Assembly: GCF_932276165.1 (NCBI RefSeq)
Contig: NC_063983.1
Location: 565,501-629,500 of the forward strand
Reading direction: 5' to 3'
Source: Plutella xylostella
Taxonomy: Eukaryota > Arthropoda > Insecta > Lepidoptera > Plutellidae
Length of the DNA: 64,000 nucleotides
Numbering within the stretch: position 1 is the stretch's first letter; the number at the start of each line of letters is the position of its first letter. Of this stretch, positions 48,001-60,000 are shown in pieces. The notes beneath the pieces were generated by a model. The model had not been told where the DNA came from and ran no database searches. It saw only the letters and a program-made list of their open reading frames with translations. A program made the translations under genes and the position numbers.

Positions 48001-51000
48001 TGTTCTTTGTTCAGTAATGCCATTTTTCACACTGAAATTTGCCAACTGTCACTAGTGCACTTTTCCAATTTATTTAGTGTAAATTGATTAATCCGGTCGT
48101 AAGGACCATTATGTTTGTTGTATTTCCGGTCTTAATTGCCTAAATAAATTGGATTTGTTATATTGAAACACGTTTTACTTATTTTGCTGTTTTATTTTCT
48201 CAACTTCACCTTTGACACAGTAATTTCTTCTTTTTATACCATAGTGAATCGGACATTCCCTCTTAGCAAACGTTCAGCTTCAGCGCAAGATGAATCAAGG
48301 TTCTCAGTTGTAGCTATCGGTATACTACGGAAAAAATCTTCAAAGACGGAAGCCACTTCTTCACTAGATGAAACAATTTTATCATTAATTTTAAGTTCAA
48401 AATTTAAATCACGTGGTTTATTCTTCCCGGTTTCAGTATTAATGATATTCCATACGGTTTTAATCTTGTTATTAGAGTTTTTAATCTTTCTATTTATATA
48501 ATCTGATTTAGCTTGGTGGCAAACGGCTTTGAATATCTTTGTATATTTCTTTACATAATCTCTAAAGTTATCGTCATGAGTAAATGTACGCTGTTCATAG
48601 AGATCATATAATTTACGTCTGCTCTTATAAATTCCCGATGTTGCCCAGTCATTAAGACTTAGTTTACAATTAACATCTACTTCTTTCTTAGTGAACACGT
48701 TTTCAAATTCTTGAGACAAACCTTGAAATATTTCCTTAAAGGCATCATTTTCATTCAGCGGGATCGAGTAACTGCAACCGACACCGATTCGCGGCAGGCA
48801 AATGACCCGCCGCCTGCGACCTACGCCGAGCGAACACGTGACGCCGCGTGCCCGCTGCGAGCCGCCGCCCCCGCGCCGCCGCGCCCCGCTGCTGCTGCAC
48901 CCTCCACCACCAGGAGCCAGCAGGAGGCCGCGCCCGCGCCCCCCCGCCCTCGCCCCCGCCCCCGCCGCCGCCGTCGAGCCGCGCCGCTCGCTGCACCCCA
49001 GGTGACGCTAGCGGCTGCCGGAGCTCCGGCGGCGCCCCCCCGTGCCCCGCGCAACACGATTGCCGACAAGGATGGCTTCATCTTGGTGGAGAAGAGGAGC
49101 CCCCGTCGCCGCAACCGCAACAAGCGCGGCACCGCCCCGGCCGCCTGCTCGCTGAAGGCCGCCACGCCCACGGTCGACATCTACGTCTCCCGCGTCCACG
49201 CGAATATGGCGCATGATAACATCGTGCGCTATATTAAGGAGAGGAGTGTCGGCCGCACCGAACAGCCAGTCCAGGTGCTGGCGATCGAGAGGCTGCAGTC
49301 CGCCAAGCAGACGGACTTCAAGTCGTTCCGTATTCGGATTCCCGCGGCCCAGCAGAAGGTTCTGTTGGATAAAAACTTCTGGCCTGCGGGGATAGTGTTC
49401 CGCCGATACAGGGAGGCCAAACAGACTATTAAACCCCCTGATAATAGTGCTAGAGTTTAGTTAGTTTTAGTTTTTATAAGTTTCTAGAGTATATATTAAT
49501 ATTGTTTGATTTATTTTAAAATGTATTTGTGTATTTTATGCTATGGGCCATTGATGCCTGAAATAAATGGATATTATTATTATTATTATTATTATTATCA
49601 TTGGGATTTCTTTCAGAGCTTCTACAGTAGCCAAGTTTACTGTTCAATCGAGATTTAAACTTATCAATTCTGTATGATGTTACTGGTCTGAACTTGAAAG
49701 TGGCTGACTTACGTTCAAAAGTACAAGGAAACGTAATAATTTGCCCACTGTGGTCGGATGGTAAACAATTGATTACAGAATGATTAGTAAAATCACAATT
49801 ACAGTAAATATTGTCAATACAAGTGGCTGAGGTGGGAGTAATTCTGGTAGGTTCCAGGAAGACATTACTTAAATTATATGACTTGAACAAATTAATTATA
49901 CAACATTTCATAGAAGTCTCAACTAATAAATCAATATTAAAATCTCCCACCACGACCACCTGTTTTGAGCTCTTAGATAAGATGGTAAGACAATCCTCCA
50001 TCACTTTCTCAAATACTTTATAGTCAGAAGAGGGGGGCCTGTACACGCTTAAAATTATATACTTGTCCATCTCAACACAAGCTAGTTCAGCTATTCTTTC
50101 GACCGATAATTTTACAATATCTTTCCTATCCTTACATTTTAAATTTTTCTTTACAAATATTAATGATCCTCCTTTGTCTAACGATTTCCTATTAAATGAG
50201 CTAATAACATTGTAATTTTTTACATTAAAATTCATGTCATCATTTTTAAGGTGATGCTCAGTAATACAAATTATGTCTATGTCGTATTGTTCTAAAAGTA
50301 AAGCTTTTATGTCCAGTCCATAATACAAATTGTGGTTGGTTCGAAAGGATATTTACTCCCCAGAATGTCAACCATTACCATACAAAGGCCGGTCGGCAAG
50401 CTCAAGAGAAAATCGAACGTTGACCTCATCTTCAACAGTCTCTGCCGCCGGCAAGTCACTTTTTCTGTGCGAGCCTGAGGGAACTGTAACTGTGCGAAAG
50501 AAACAAAATATAAAAAGTGTGCTTAGCAACAGTGCTTAATAAGAAAACTACTTACAGGAGGAGCATAAGCAGACTGGTAAGGCTGCTGGTACGCCGGCTG
50601 CGAGCCATATTGCGCTTGTCCCGGGAACCCAGGCTGTTGTCCGGGGAACTGGCCTTGTTGTCCAGGAAACTGTTGGTTTTGTCCTGGGAACTGCTGGTTC
50701 TGGCCAGGGAACTGTTGGTTCTGTCCGGGGAACTGTTGGTTCTGTCCGGGGAACTGTTGATTCTGTCCGGGGAACTGTGGGTTCAGCGGAATGTGTTGCG
50801 GGGGCTCTACTCCGAACAGCGGGTGCGTGATTGGCGCTTGAGCTTGCACTTCTTGCTTTGGCTGGAAGTTGAAAATAAGTTTTGAAGAATATGGTAGGTA
50901 TAATAATGTAATTATGTAACAGGGTTATTGATTCAAGGCTACGAGTGCCATGGAAAAGGGATTCTTTTGAGAAAGAATTTAAATTGAATGGACTGTGTTC

Positions 51001-54000
51001 CTTATTTATTTATAGGAATATTGTTATGGTTAATTTCTTAACAACATTCATCATAATCTTAAACAAGGAGGGAAACGAGGGAATAATTTTAGTCAAACAA
51101 AATCGAAAGAAACACCAACAAATGTTATCTATTTTAATGAAGAAAACAAAATGGTAGTAACAATTAATATGGAGATTAGGGACTCTAATGGAAGAAAAAC
51201 AGTACTCAGCATATCCATGCTAACATTTTTAGAACCTCTGTGTCTTTGAAATGAGTTTTGGAGTTTTGGAGGTGGATTCACAAACCAAGACCGGTTTAAA
51301 TTTTGATTTGTTTCGTGTTTAGGTTGTTTGTATCCTCGAAACACGAACATTTGTTTAGTAGCTACGGACAAGTTAAACTAAAAAAACTCTCGGGGGTTCC
51401 GGCCGCGTCAGCGGCGGCACGCACTAGTATTACGTACAAATCGCCGTCGTTGAGTTAATACTAGGTACTGTCCGTCGTGGACGCGGCCTAAAAGTCAAAA
51501 ATACAAAATATCACTCGAATAACATACGTAACACGGGGCGCAAGACCTGTCAAATCACGTATTGCCTTATCAGGAACCCTGTGCTACCAAGGTCAATCTA
51601 ACCAAAAACAACACAGCAAAACCACACAACTCCTATCTCCATCTCTCTCTACCTCGTGCACATGTTTCCTGTGCTCTATGCACTGCCCCCAGCGCCGGGT
51701 GCCGGCGTGTAGGGCCGACATCTCGCCGTGCGCCACCGACGATACTACGCTCTAGCGTGTGCGGGATAAGGACGTTATTGGAATGAATAAGTAATGCTGG
51801 TGGTAGATTTGTTGGATGTGGGTAGATTCTCATTGGTATGTGTCTGAAATCTACCAACTGCGCAGGACTGGAGTATAGTATATAAGTTTGTTCGCAGATT
51901 TGAGGAGGACCTCATAAGTAGGTGGCTCAACTTATTCCGAACAACTTCGTACAACTTTTAGAAATTTGTAAAATATAATTTTGATGCCCCAGAGTAACAG
52001 GTCTCGTGGCCATTAAAATATTTTTCGCTATTTTCCAATATTACAGAATTGAAATGAGCGCCTGTCATCACACTGTCACTCCCTTTCAACCCACAATAAC
52101 TGTGATTTCTACACCCTGTACATCCTCACCTTAGGCTTGCTAGTGAGCATGGGCGGATCATTCCATCCGGGGGCGGCGGCGCGCGCGGGGGGCTCCTGCG
52201 CGGGGGCGGGGGCCGCGGGGGGCGCGGGGGCGGGGGAGTAGTAGCCTCCGCCGTTCATTGTGTTGTTGGCGGGTAGGGGTTGCGCTGTCATTGGTGTGTA
52301 ACCTGGTGGGAGGATAGTTGGGTAGGTTAGATTGAATGATAGAAGTAGGAGTAGGGCAGACTACCTATACAACAGGCGGACTTTATAATATATCTTAAAT
52401 TATTTGAGTCTGTTTGAGTTCTTTTATCCAACGAGTAAGCAAAGATCCTTGTTTTGCAGTGATTGTGTTGTTGATGTGCGTTTGTTAGGCTCTAACACAT
52501 TAATCGTAGGCTCTAGACTAGACAGACAGAACGCATTTCAACTAAAATTGCAGTTTAAGTATCTAGTTTAAATGCAGTGATCCGACTGCAATCGAATTGC
52601 ACATTTGGTTTGCCTTTACCAAATTCAAAATTGAATATGTACAAGTATAAAAACTCTCACCTGTATTACTCCCATACTGGTCAGGCAGCGGGCTGTTATA
52701 CCCGCCATAGGGCGCAGCGGGGGCGGGTGCGGGCGCGGGGGCGGGGGCGTAGCCGTACTGCCCGTAGGCGGGCGCCGGTTGGACTGACGGGTCCACCTTG
52801 TACTTGCCTCGGCTGGAGAGCGTGCCTGCTGAAATGTGAAGCGGTAGTCGAGACATAAAGGGCGTTTTAGTTCTCAGGTTTGGTAAGAACATAGAAGGCT
52901 GACCAAGATGTAATGGGTATGTAATAATAAATTGCTTGCACATTTCATAGTTATTTTCTTTGATGTTAAAAATAAATACAATACAAATGGATCTGTTTTT
53001 TTATCTCTCCTGTAATGTTTCCATGTGCAATGGCCAAGAGTGGGTCTACTGCTAACATCAATAGGGAGAAAAACTAAAAGATAATATGTACAGATGGCGC
53101 CTCATGCGACTGTGCCTTATTCCCCAGTTCTAATTGGTTGGTTCAGTCGCTATTTTTTCTCCCCAACAATGTAACAATGTAAGGTCAGAACCAAAAGGCA
53201 CACTCGCTAGTGCTGCCAAAGTTTCACTTGGTTTTCTTCCCCATTAAATAATTTGTGTAGTTTGACCAGTAGATCATGCAGTTAAAGTATTCAGGCACAT
53301 GTAATTTCCACCCTGTATGTAGAAGTAAACTGACCTGCTCCCTGCGGGCCGACGCTGCCGGGGCGCGGCGGCGGCGCGGCAGGAGCGGGTACTGACGACG
53401 CTCCCCACGGGTCTGGCTGGTACGGTGGTTGCACTGAAAGAAACATATTTGTGTACAATTTAAGAAGATTGTAGTATACTATACTATACTTAATTTTTCA
53501 ATAGCCAGATAACAGTTATCTGGGGAATAATTCTGATACTGTCGCGTCTGAATGTTTATATTAGACAGTGACAGCAACAATTTTATTCGACAGGTAACAT
53601 TTATCTGACTATTGAAAAATCAGCCCTTAAATGATAAAAATACTTGGTCTTCTTCACTAATATAAGGAAACGTATCAAAAGATGGTCGATATTCGCGACA
53701 ATTCTGCCAGAAAATTACTTCAACTCCCGTCTTGGACGTTAAATGTTAGTGCTCAACACTCATCTGATTGCGGGGCGGGCAAATGTGTATTGTTACCTTA
53801 TTTTTCTCTAGCCATTAAAATCACAATATTTACAGCCCTATTTCACATGTAATAGTCTACTAACCAGTATTATAAGTGTTGTTGATGTCAGCATGTACAT
53901 TGGCGGCGGAGGCGCGGTTCTGCGAGTGCGAGCTCACTGTACGCGGCCGATTGTGCGTGTGAGTCGGCTGCGGGGTCGCCGCCGCCTGGAATGTTACAAG

Positions 54001-57000
54001 ACAGTTACACTCACGAGCAGCCATATGTTCGCTTCTGACGCAGGTAGCCAGCGAATGAGTGGCTTAGCTCCTAATTTCGCCATACTCGATTAGATCATAA
54101 CCAGGGATTAATTGTTGACTTTTAACACATCTGTCAAGAATTTAATATGGAGATGACGTATAATTATTGATAAACGAATCCGGTTATGATCTAACCGATT
54201 ATGGCGATATTGAGGCTTATACTTTACGCAACGCCACGCTTATATAACCATACGAGTACTACTTAAACCCATGACTGTTGGGTTAGACCAGTTTTCAAGT
54301 GGAAACCACAGTCGATCCAGCTGTCGCTACACGGGTTCGTTATCGACGTAGATAAGGGGCCGTCCATTAATCACGTGAGGTAGTTTTTGAAATTTTTTGA
54401 TCCCCCCCTCCCCCCTGGTGATATTTGGTGAGGTTTGGGACCAACCCCCCCTCCCCCCCCGGATCACGTGTATTTTTTGGAAGTCTATGTAAAGGCAATT
54501 TTTGACTAGAAAAAAAATAGGTCATACTACAAATCGTTAAAATTTTTGCGCCGTCCAAAATATCGTTTCAGAAATACCTAATTTTTGACAAAAAATTAAT
54601 ACACGTGATGTCTAACGAGAACCCCCCCTCCCCCCTCGTGATGTTTCGTGAGGTTTTCAGTACCGCCTCCCCCCCCTTTGAGCCTAACGTGATTAATGGA
54701 CGGCCCCTAAACGTCACTATGTCGTGATTTGCCATACGGAAGCGAAGCTGTGATTGGTTGAATGTGCATTAAACGAGTTTACAGACGTCGATAACGATCA
54801 CGTGTTGCGGCCGTAGGAGCCTTCATGCCCACTGGGACTACAAGTTTAGAATTTTGTGGTTCTCCTTGCGAAAAGCTTATATCCATTAGAGGATGATCCC
54901 AGGTGTTCTCTGCCGTCCTGCAGCCCGCCCTGCGCCGCCCGCCCCCGCGTCCTCTGTCACTACACAGCAGCTGGCTCACCCGCTCGTGCTGCCGCAGCGA
55001 GCGCTGCAGGCGGTCGCGCAGCTCGCAGCGCGGGGCGCCCTGCAGCGCGCCCTGCGCCGCCCACCCCCGCGTCCTCTGTCACTACACAGCAGCTGGCTCA
55101 CCCGCTCGTGCTGCCGCAGCGCGCGCTGCAGGCGGTCGCGCAGCTCGCAGCGCGGGGCGCCCTGCAGCGCGCCCTGCGCCGCCCGCCCCCGCATCCTCTG
55201 TCACTACACAGCAGCTGGCTCACCCGCTCGTGCTGCCGCAGCGCGCGCTGCAGGCGGTCGCGCAGCTCGCAGCGCGGGGCGCCCTGCAGCGCGCCCTGCG
55301 CCGCCCGCCCCCGCATCCTCTGTCACTACACAGCAGCTGGCTCACCCGCTCGTGCTGCCGCAGCGCGCGCTGCAGGCGGTCGCGCAGCTCGCAGCGCGGG
55401 GCGCCCTGCAGCCCGCCCTGCGCCGCCCGCCCCCGCGTCCTCTGTCACTACACAGCAGCTGGCTCACCCGCTCGTGCTGCCGCAGCGCGCGCTGCAGGCG
55501 GTCGCGCAGCCCGCAGCGCGGGGCGCCCTGCGGCCCGCCCTGCGCCGCCCGTCCCCGCGTCCTCTGTCACTACACAGCAGCTGGCTCACCCACTCGTGCT
55601 GCCGCAGCGCGCGCTGCAGGCGGTCGCGCAGCTCGCAGCGCGGGGCGCCCTGCAGCGCGCCCTGCGCCGCCCGCCCCCGCGTCCTCTGTCACTACACAGC
55701 AGCTGGCTCACCCGCTCGTGCTGCCGCAGCGCGCGCTGCAGGCGGTCGTGCAGCTCGCAGCGCGGGGCGCCCTGCAGCGCGCCCTGCGCCGCCCGCCCCC
55801 GCGTCCTCTGTCACTACACAGCAGCTGGCTCACCCGCTCGTGCTGCCGCAGCGCGCGCTGCAGGCGGTCGCGCAGCTCGCAGCGCGGGGCGCCCTGCGGC
55901 CCGCCCTGCGCCGCCCGCCCCCGCGTCCTCTGTCACTACACAGCAGCTGGCTCACCCGCTCGTGCTGCCGCAGCGCGCGCTGCAGGCGGTCGCGCAGCTC
56001 GCAGCGCGGGGCGCCCTGCAGCGCGCCCTGCGCCGCCCGCCCCCGCATCCTCTGTCACTACACAGCAGCTGGCTCACCCGCTCGTGCTACCGCAGCGCGC
56101 GCTGCAGGCGGTCGCGCAGCTCGCAGCGCGGGGCGCCCTGCAGCCCGCCCTGCGCCGCCCGCCCCCGCGTCCTCTGTCACTACACAGCAGCTGGCTCACC
56201 CGCTCGTGCTGCCGCAGCGCGCGCTGCAGGCGGTCGCGCAGCTCGCAGCGCGGGGCGCCCTGCGGCCCGCCCTGCGCCGCCCGTCCCCGCGTCCTCTGTC
56301 ACTACACAGCAGCTGGCTCACCCACTCGTGCTGCCGCAGCGCGCGCTGCAGGCGGTCGCGCAGCTCGCAGCGCGGGGCGCCCTGCAGCGCGCCCTGCGCC
56401 GCCCGCCCCCGCGTCCTCTGTCACTACACAGCAGCTGGCTCACCCGCTCGTGCTGCCGCAGCGCGCGCTGCAGGCGGTCGTGCAGCTCGCAGCGCGGGGC
56501 GCCCTGCAGCGCGCCCTGCGCCGCCCGCCCCCGCGTCCTCTGTCACTACACAGCAGCTGGCTCACCCGCTCGTGCTGCCGCAGCGCGCGCTGCAGGCGGT
56601 CGCGCAGCTCGCAGCGCGGGGCGCCCTGCGGCCCGCCCTGCGCCGCCCCCCCCCGCGTCCTCTGTCACTACACAGCAGCTGGCTCACCCGCTCGTGCTGC
56701 CGCAGCGCGCGCTGCAGGCGGTCGCGCAGCTCGCAGCGCGGGGCGCCCTGCAGCGCGCCCTGCGCCGCCCGCCCCCGCGTCCTCTGTCACTACACAGCAG
56801 CTGGCTCACCCGCTCGTGCTGCCGCAGCGCGCGCTGCAGGCGGTCGCGCAGCTCGCAGCGCGGGGCGCCCTGCAGCGCGCCCTGCGCCGCCCGCCCCCGC
56901 GTCCTCTGTCACTACACAGCAGCTGGCTCACCCGCTCGTGCTGCCGCAGCGCGCGCTGCAGGCGGTCGCGCATCTCGCAGCGCGGGGCGCCCTGCAGCGC

Positions 57001-60000
57001 GCCCTGCGCCGCCCGCCCCCGCGTCCTCTGTCACTACACAGCAGCTGGCTCACCCGCTCGTGCTGCCGCAGCGCGCGCTGCAGGCGGTCGCGCAGCTCGC
57101 AACGCGGGGCGCCCTGCGGCCCGCCCTGCGCCGCCCGTCCCCGCGTCCTCTGTCACTACACAGCAGCTGGCTCACCCGCTCGTGCTGCCGCAGCGCGCGC
57201 TGCAGGCGTACGCGCAGCTCGCAGCGCGGGGCGCCCTGCAGCGCGCCCTGCGCCGCCCGCCCCCGCGTCCTCTGTCACTACACAGCAGCTGGCTCACCCG
57301 CTCGTGCTGCCGCAGCGCGCGCTGCAGGCGGTCGCGCAGCTCGCAGCGCGGGGCGCCCTGCAGCGCGCCCTGCGCCGCCCACCCCCGCGTCCTCTGTCAC
57401 TACACAGCAGCTGGCTCACCCGCTCGTGCTGCCGCAGCGCGCGCTGCAGGCGGTCGCGCAGCTCGCAGCGCGGGGCGCCCTGCAGCGCGCCCTGCGCCGC
57501 CCGCCCCCGCGTCCTCTGTCACTACACAGCAGCTGGCTCACCCGCTCGTGCTGCCGCAGCGCGCGCTGCAGGCGGTCGCGCAGCTCGCAGCGCGGGGCGC
57601 CCTGCGGCCCGCCCTGCGCCGCCCGCCCCCGCGTCCTCTGTCACTACACAGCAGCTGGCTCACCCGCTCGTGCTGCCGCAGCGCGCGCTGCAGGCGGTCG
57701 CGCAGCTCGCAGCGCGGGGCGCCCTGCAGCGCGCCCTGCGCCGCCCGCCCCCGCGTCCTCTGTCACTACACAGCAGCTGGCTCACCCGCTCGTGCTGCCG
57801 CAGCGCGCGCTGCAGGCGGTCGCGCAGCTCGCAGCGCGGGGCGCCCTGCGGCGCGCCCTGCGCCGCCCGCCCCCGCGTCCTCTGTCACTACACAGCAGCT
57901 GGCTCACCCGCTCGTGCTGCCGCAGCGCGCGCTGCAGGCGGTCGCGCAGCTCGCAGCGCGGGGCGCCCTGCGGCGCGCCCTGCGCCGCCCGCCCCCGCGT
58001 CCTCTGTCACTACACAGCAGCTGGCTCACCCGCTCGTGCTGCCGCAGCGCGCGCTGCAGGCGTACGCGCAGCTCGCAGCGCGGGGCGCCCTGCAGCGCGC
58101 CCTGCGCCGCCCGCCCCCGCGTCCTCTGTCACTACACAGCAGCTGGCTCACCCGCTCGTGCTGCCGCAGCGCGCGCTGCAGGCGGTCGCGCAGCTCGCAG
58201 CGCGGGTGCCCTGCAGCGCGCCCTGCCCCGCCCTCCCCCGCGTCCTCTGTCACTACACAGCAGCTGGCTCACCCACTCGTGCTGCCGCAGCGCGCGCTGC
58301 AGGCGGTCGCGTAGCTCGCAGCGCGGGGCGCCCTGCAGCGCGCCCTGCGCCGCCCGCCCCCGCGTCCTCTGTCACTACACAGCAGCTGGCTCACCCGCTC
58401 GTGCTGCCGCAGCGCGCGCTGCAGGCGGTCGCGCAGCTCGCAGCGCGGGGCGCCCTGCAGCGCGCCCTGCGCCGCCCGCCCCCGCGTCCTCTGTCACTAC
58501 ACAGCAGCTGGCTCACCCGCTCGTGCTGCCGCAGCGCGCGCTGCAGGCGGTCGCGCAGCTCGCAGCGCGGGGCGCCCTGCAGCGCGCCCTGCGCCGCCCG
58601 CCCCCGCGTCCTCTGTCACTACACAGCAGCTGGCTCACCCGCTCGTGCTGCCGCAGCGCGCGCTGCAGGCGGTCGCGCAGCTCGCAGCGCGGGGCGCCCT
58701 GCAGCCCGCCCTGCGCCGCCCGCCTCCGCGTCCTCTGTCACTACACAGCAGCTGGCTCACCCGCTCGTGCTGCCGCAGCGCGCGCTGCAGGCGGTCGCGC
58801 AGCTCGCAGCGCGGGGCGCCCTGCAGCGCGGACAGCGCGCCCGCAAGCCCGCCCTGCGCCGCCAGCCGCGCCGCGTACTCCGTTATTATGGCGTCGAGCT
58901 TTGAGACGTTCTGTGGAGGAAAAATACATTCATGATTATGACAACTGCATTAGCGTAGAGTAGTTAGGAACTCTGACTGCCAGGTTCGATCCCCGGCCAT
59001 ATTTGCCGACATATTTGTTCTCAGGTATTAATTAAATGAAGCGTCCGTAGTCGAGCGGGCCTCAGTGATCGTAACTGATCGCTGAGGTAAAGCAACAACT
59101 GACACGGTCAGCCATTGGATGGGTGACCAATTTCAAGTGGTGCTTTTCTGGACGCTTCCGTGCTTCGGACGGCACGTTAAGCCGTGGGTCCCGGTTGCTG
59201 CTTCGGCAGCAGTCGTTAAGCCTATAGTCAGAGGCCTTCGGGCGGCTTGAAAACATCTGACAGTCGGGTTGCCCACTTACCCGACAACTCTCTCAGCACA
59301 AGCTTGCTTGTGTTGGGGTCCACCAACCCGCACTTGGCCAGCGTGGTGGACTAGGCCTATACTTTCCTTCATTGGAAGGAGACCCGTGCTCCAGCAGTGG
59401 GGACGTAATGGGTCGTGATGATGATGATGATTAATTAAATGTAACCAACCAGCGGGTAATAACCTTGGAGGCTTGGAAGACTTTATATCCTGATGGACTC
59501 TCAAAGGGTTGGTTAACAGTCACGCTGATGCGGCTCCAAAGCATTGGGCACCGCTACGACAGATGATGGACCTACCTTTGGTTCTCATCCGGCATAATCG
59601 TTCGCTTTCGTAGGACTATTGTACACTTACCGTATGACTGCCATTATCCACCGCCGCCCGCCTAATCAGCGCGGCCAGGGCGGCCCGCGCGCCCGCCCCC
59701 CGCGCCGCCGCCACCGCGCGCCAGCTGTGGGCTAGAGCGAAGCAAATGGCGGCTGCTTCCTTGTAGGCGGGGTCGGGGTCTTTGGAGAGTTTGTCGCCTA
59801 GTTGTTCTGTGGGAGAGAAAGGATTAGAGAAATGACAAAAGGAAAAATATAGGTACACAAAATATTAGGCGGTGCAATGAGCCGTTTTCCTTGACAGCTG
59901 TCAGTTGAGTTTTTGTATAAGCCGATAGATGTTGTGACAACATATTGTACAGAACTGTCAAATATTGCACGTAGAGAGCAGTGAGGTTGAGGTTCACGTT

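Larger units (their letters stand above)
42586..48255 (-). mobile_element. Complete BEL/Pao LTR retrotransposon
   Basis: This 5670-bp element has 144-bp LTRs that differ at one position and start TGTTTGTTGT and end ATCGGACA on the plus strand. The 5-bp target-site duplication is TTCCC. A candidate primer-binding site starting TGGTCCTTACGACC follows the 5' LTR (minus strand, about 48109 down), and a purine-rich GGTGGGCGG precedes the 3' LTR (about 42730-42740). The near-identical LTRs suggest a recent insertion. The polyprotein frame is broken once, in integrase. Confidence 0.92.
40373..50340 (-). mobile_element. CR1/Jockey-group LINE with three nested insertions
   Basis: Read right to left it has an endonuclease segment (about 50340-49603, with LYYGLDIKALLLEQYDIDII, ICITEHHLK and VVVVGDFNIDLL); a linker (48755-48256, DWATSGIYKSRRKLYDLYEQ); the reverse transcriptase N-half (42585-42066, with NNFRPVSVLPVLSKIFEKIM and DLSKAFDCVDHATLL); and the C-half (41679-40589, with GVPQGSILGPFLF and LFADDTSLIF), ending PPQLRLLKK. 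A 3' UTR with a GAATTT repeat tail (40373-40395) follows. Its 5' end is truncated in the endonuclease region. Three later elements split it, but the frame is continuous across all three target sites, so it was probably intact when they landed. Confidence 0.88.

Noticed and set aside
50348..50488. Possible extra Sec31 exon after CTTTCGCACAG on the minus strand
   Set aside because: The acceptor looks good, but the frame required by the neighbouring phase-0 exons (LQFPQARTEKVTC and onward) does not resemble Sec31. The peptide-like frame (SGSHRKSDLPAAETVEDEVN) is out of phase and ends in a stop. It may be LINE-associated sequence.
54856..58963. Three plus-strand open frames of 1152 to 1356 residues with repeats of the LPQRALQAVAQLAARGAL type
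   Set aside because: They are a by-product of the 122-bp array, whose unit has no stop in any plus-strand frame and whose length is not a multiple of three, so all three frames stay open. The sequence is the antisense of repeated Sec31 exon and intron. No domain or start context supports a gene.
59062..59256. 5S rRNA gene or 5S-derived SINE
   Set aside because: Only a short GGATGGGTGACC-like segment resembles 5S rRNA. The rest matches a LINE/SINE 3' end with a GATGAT tail, so no rRNA call is made.
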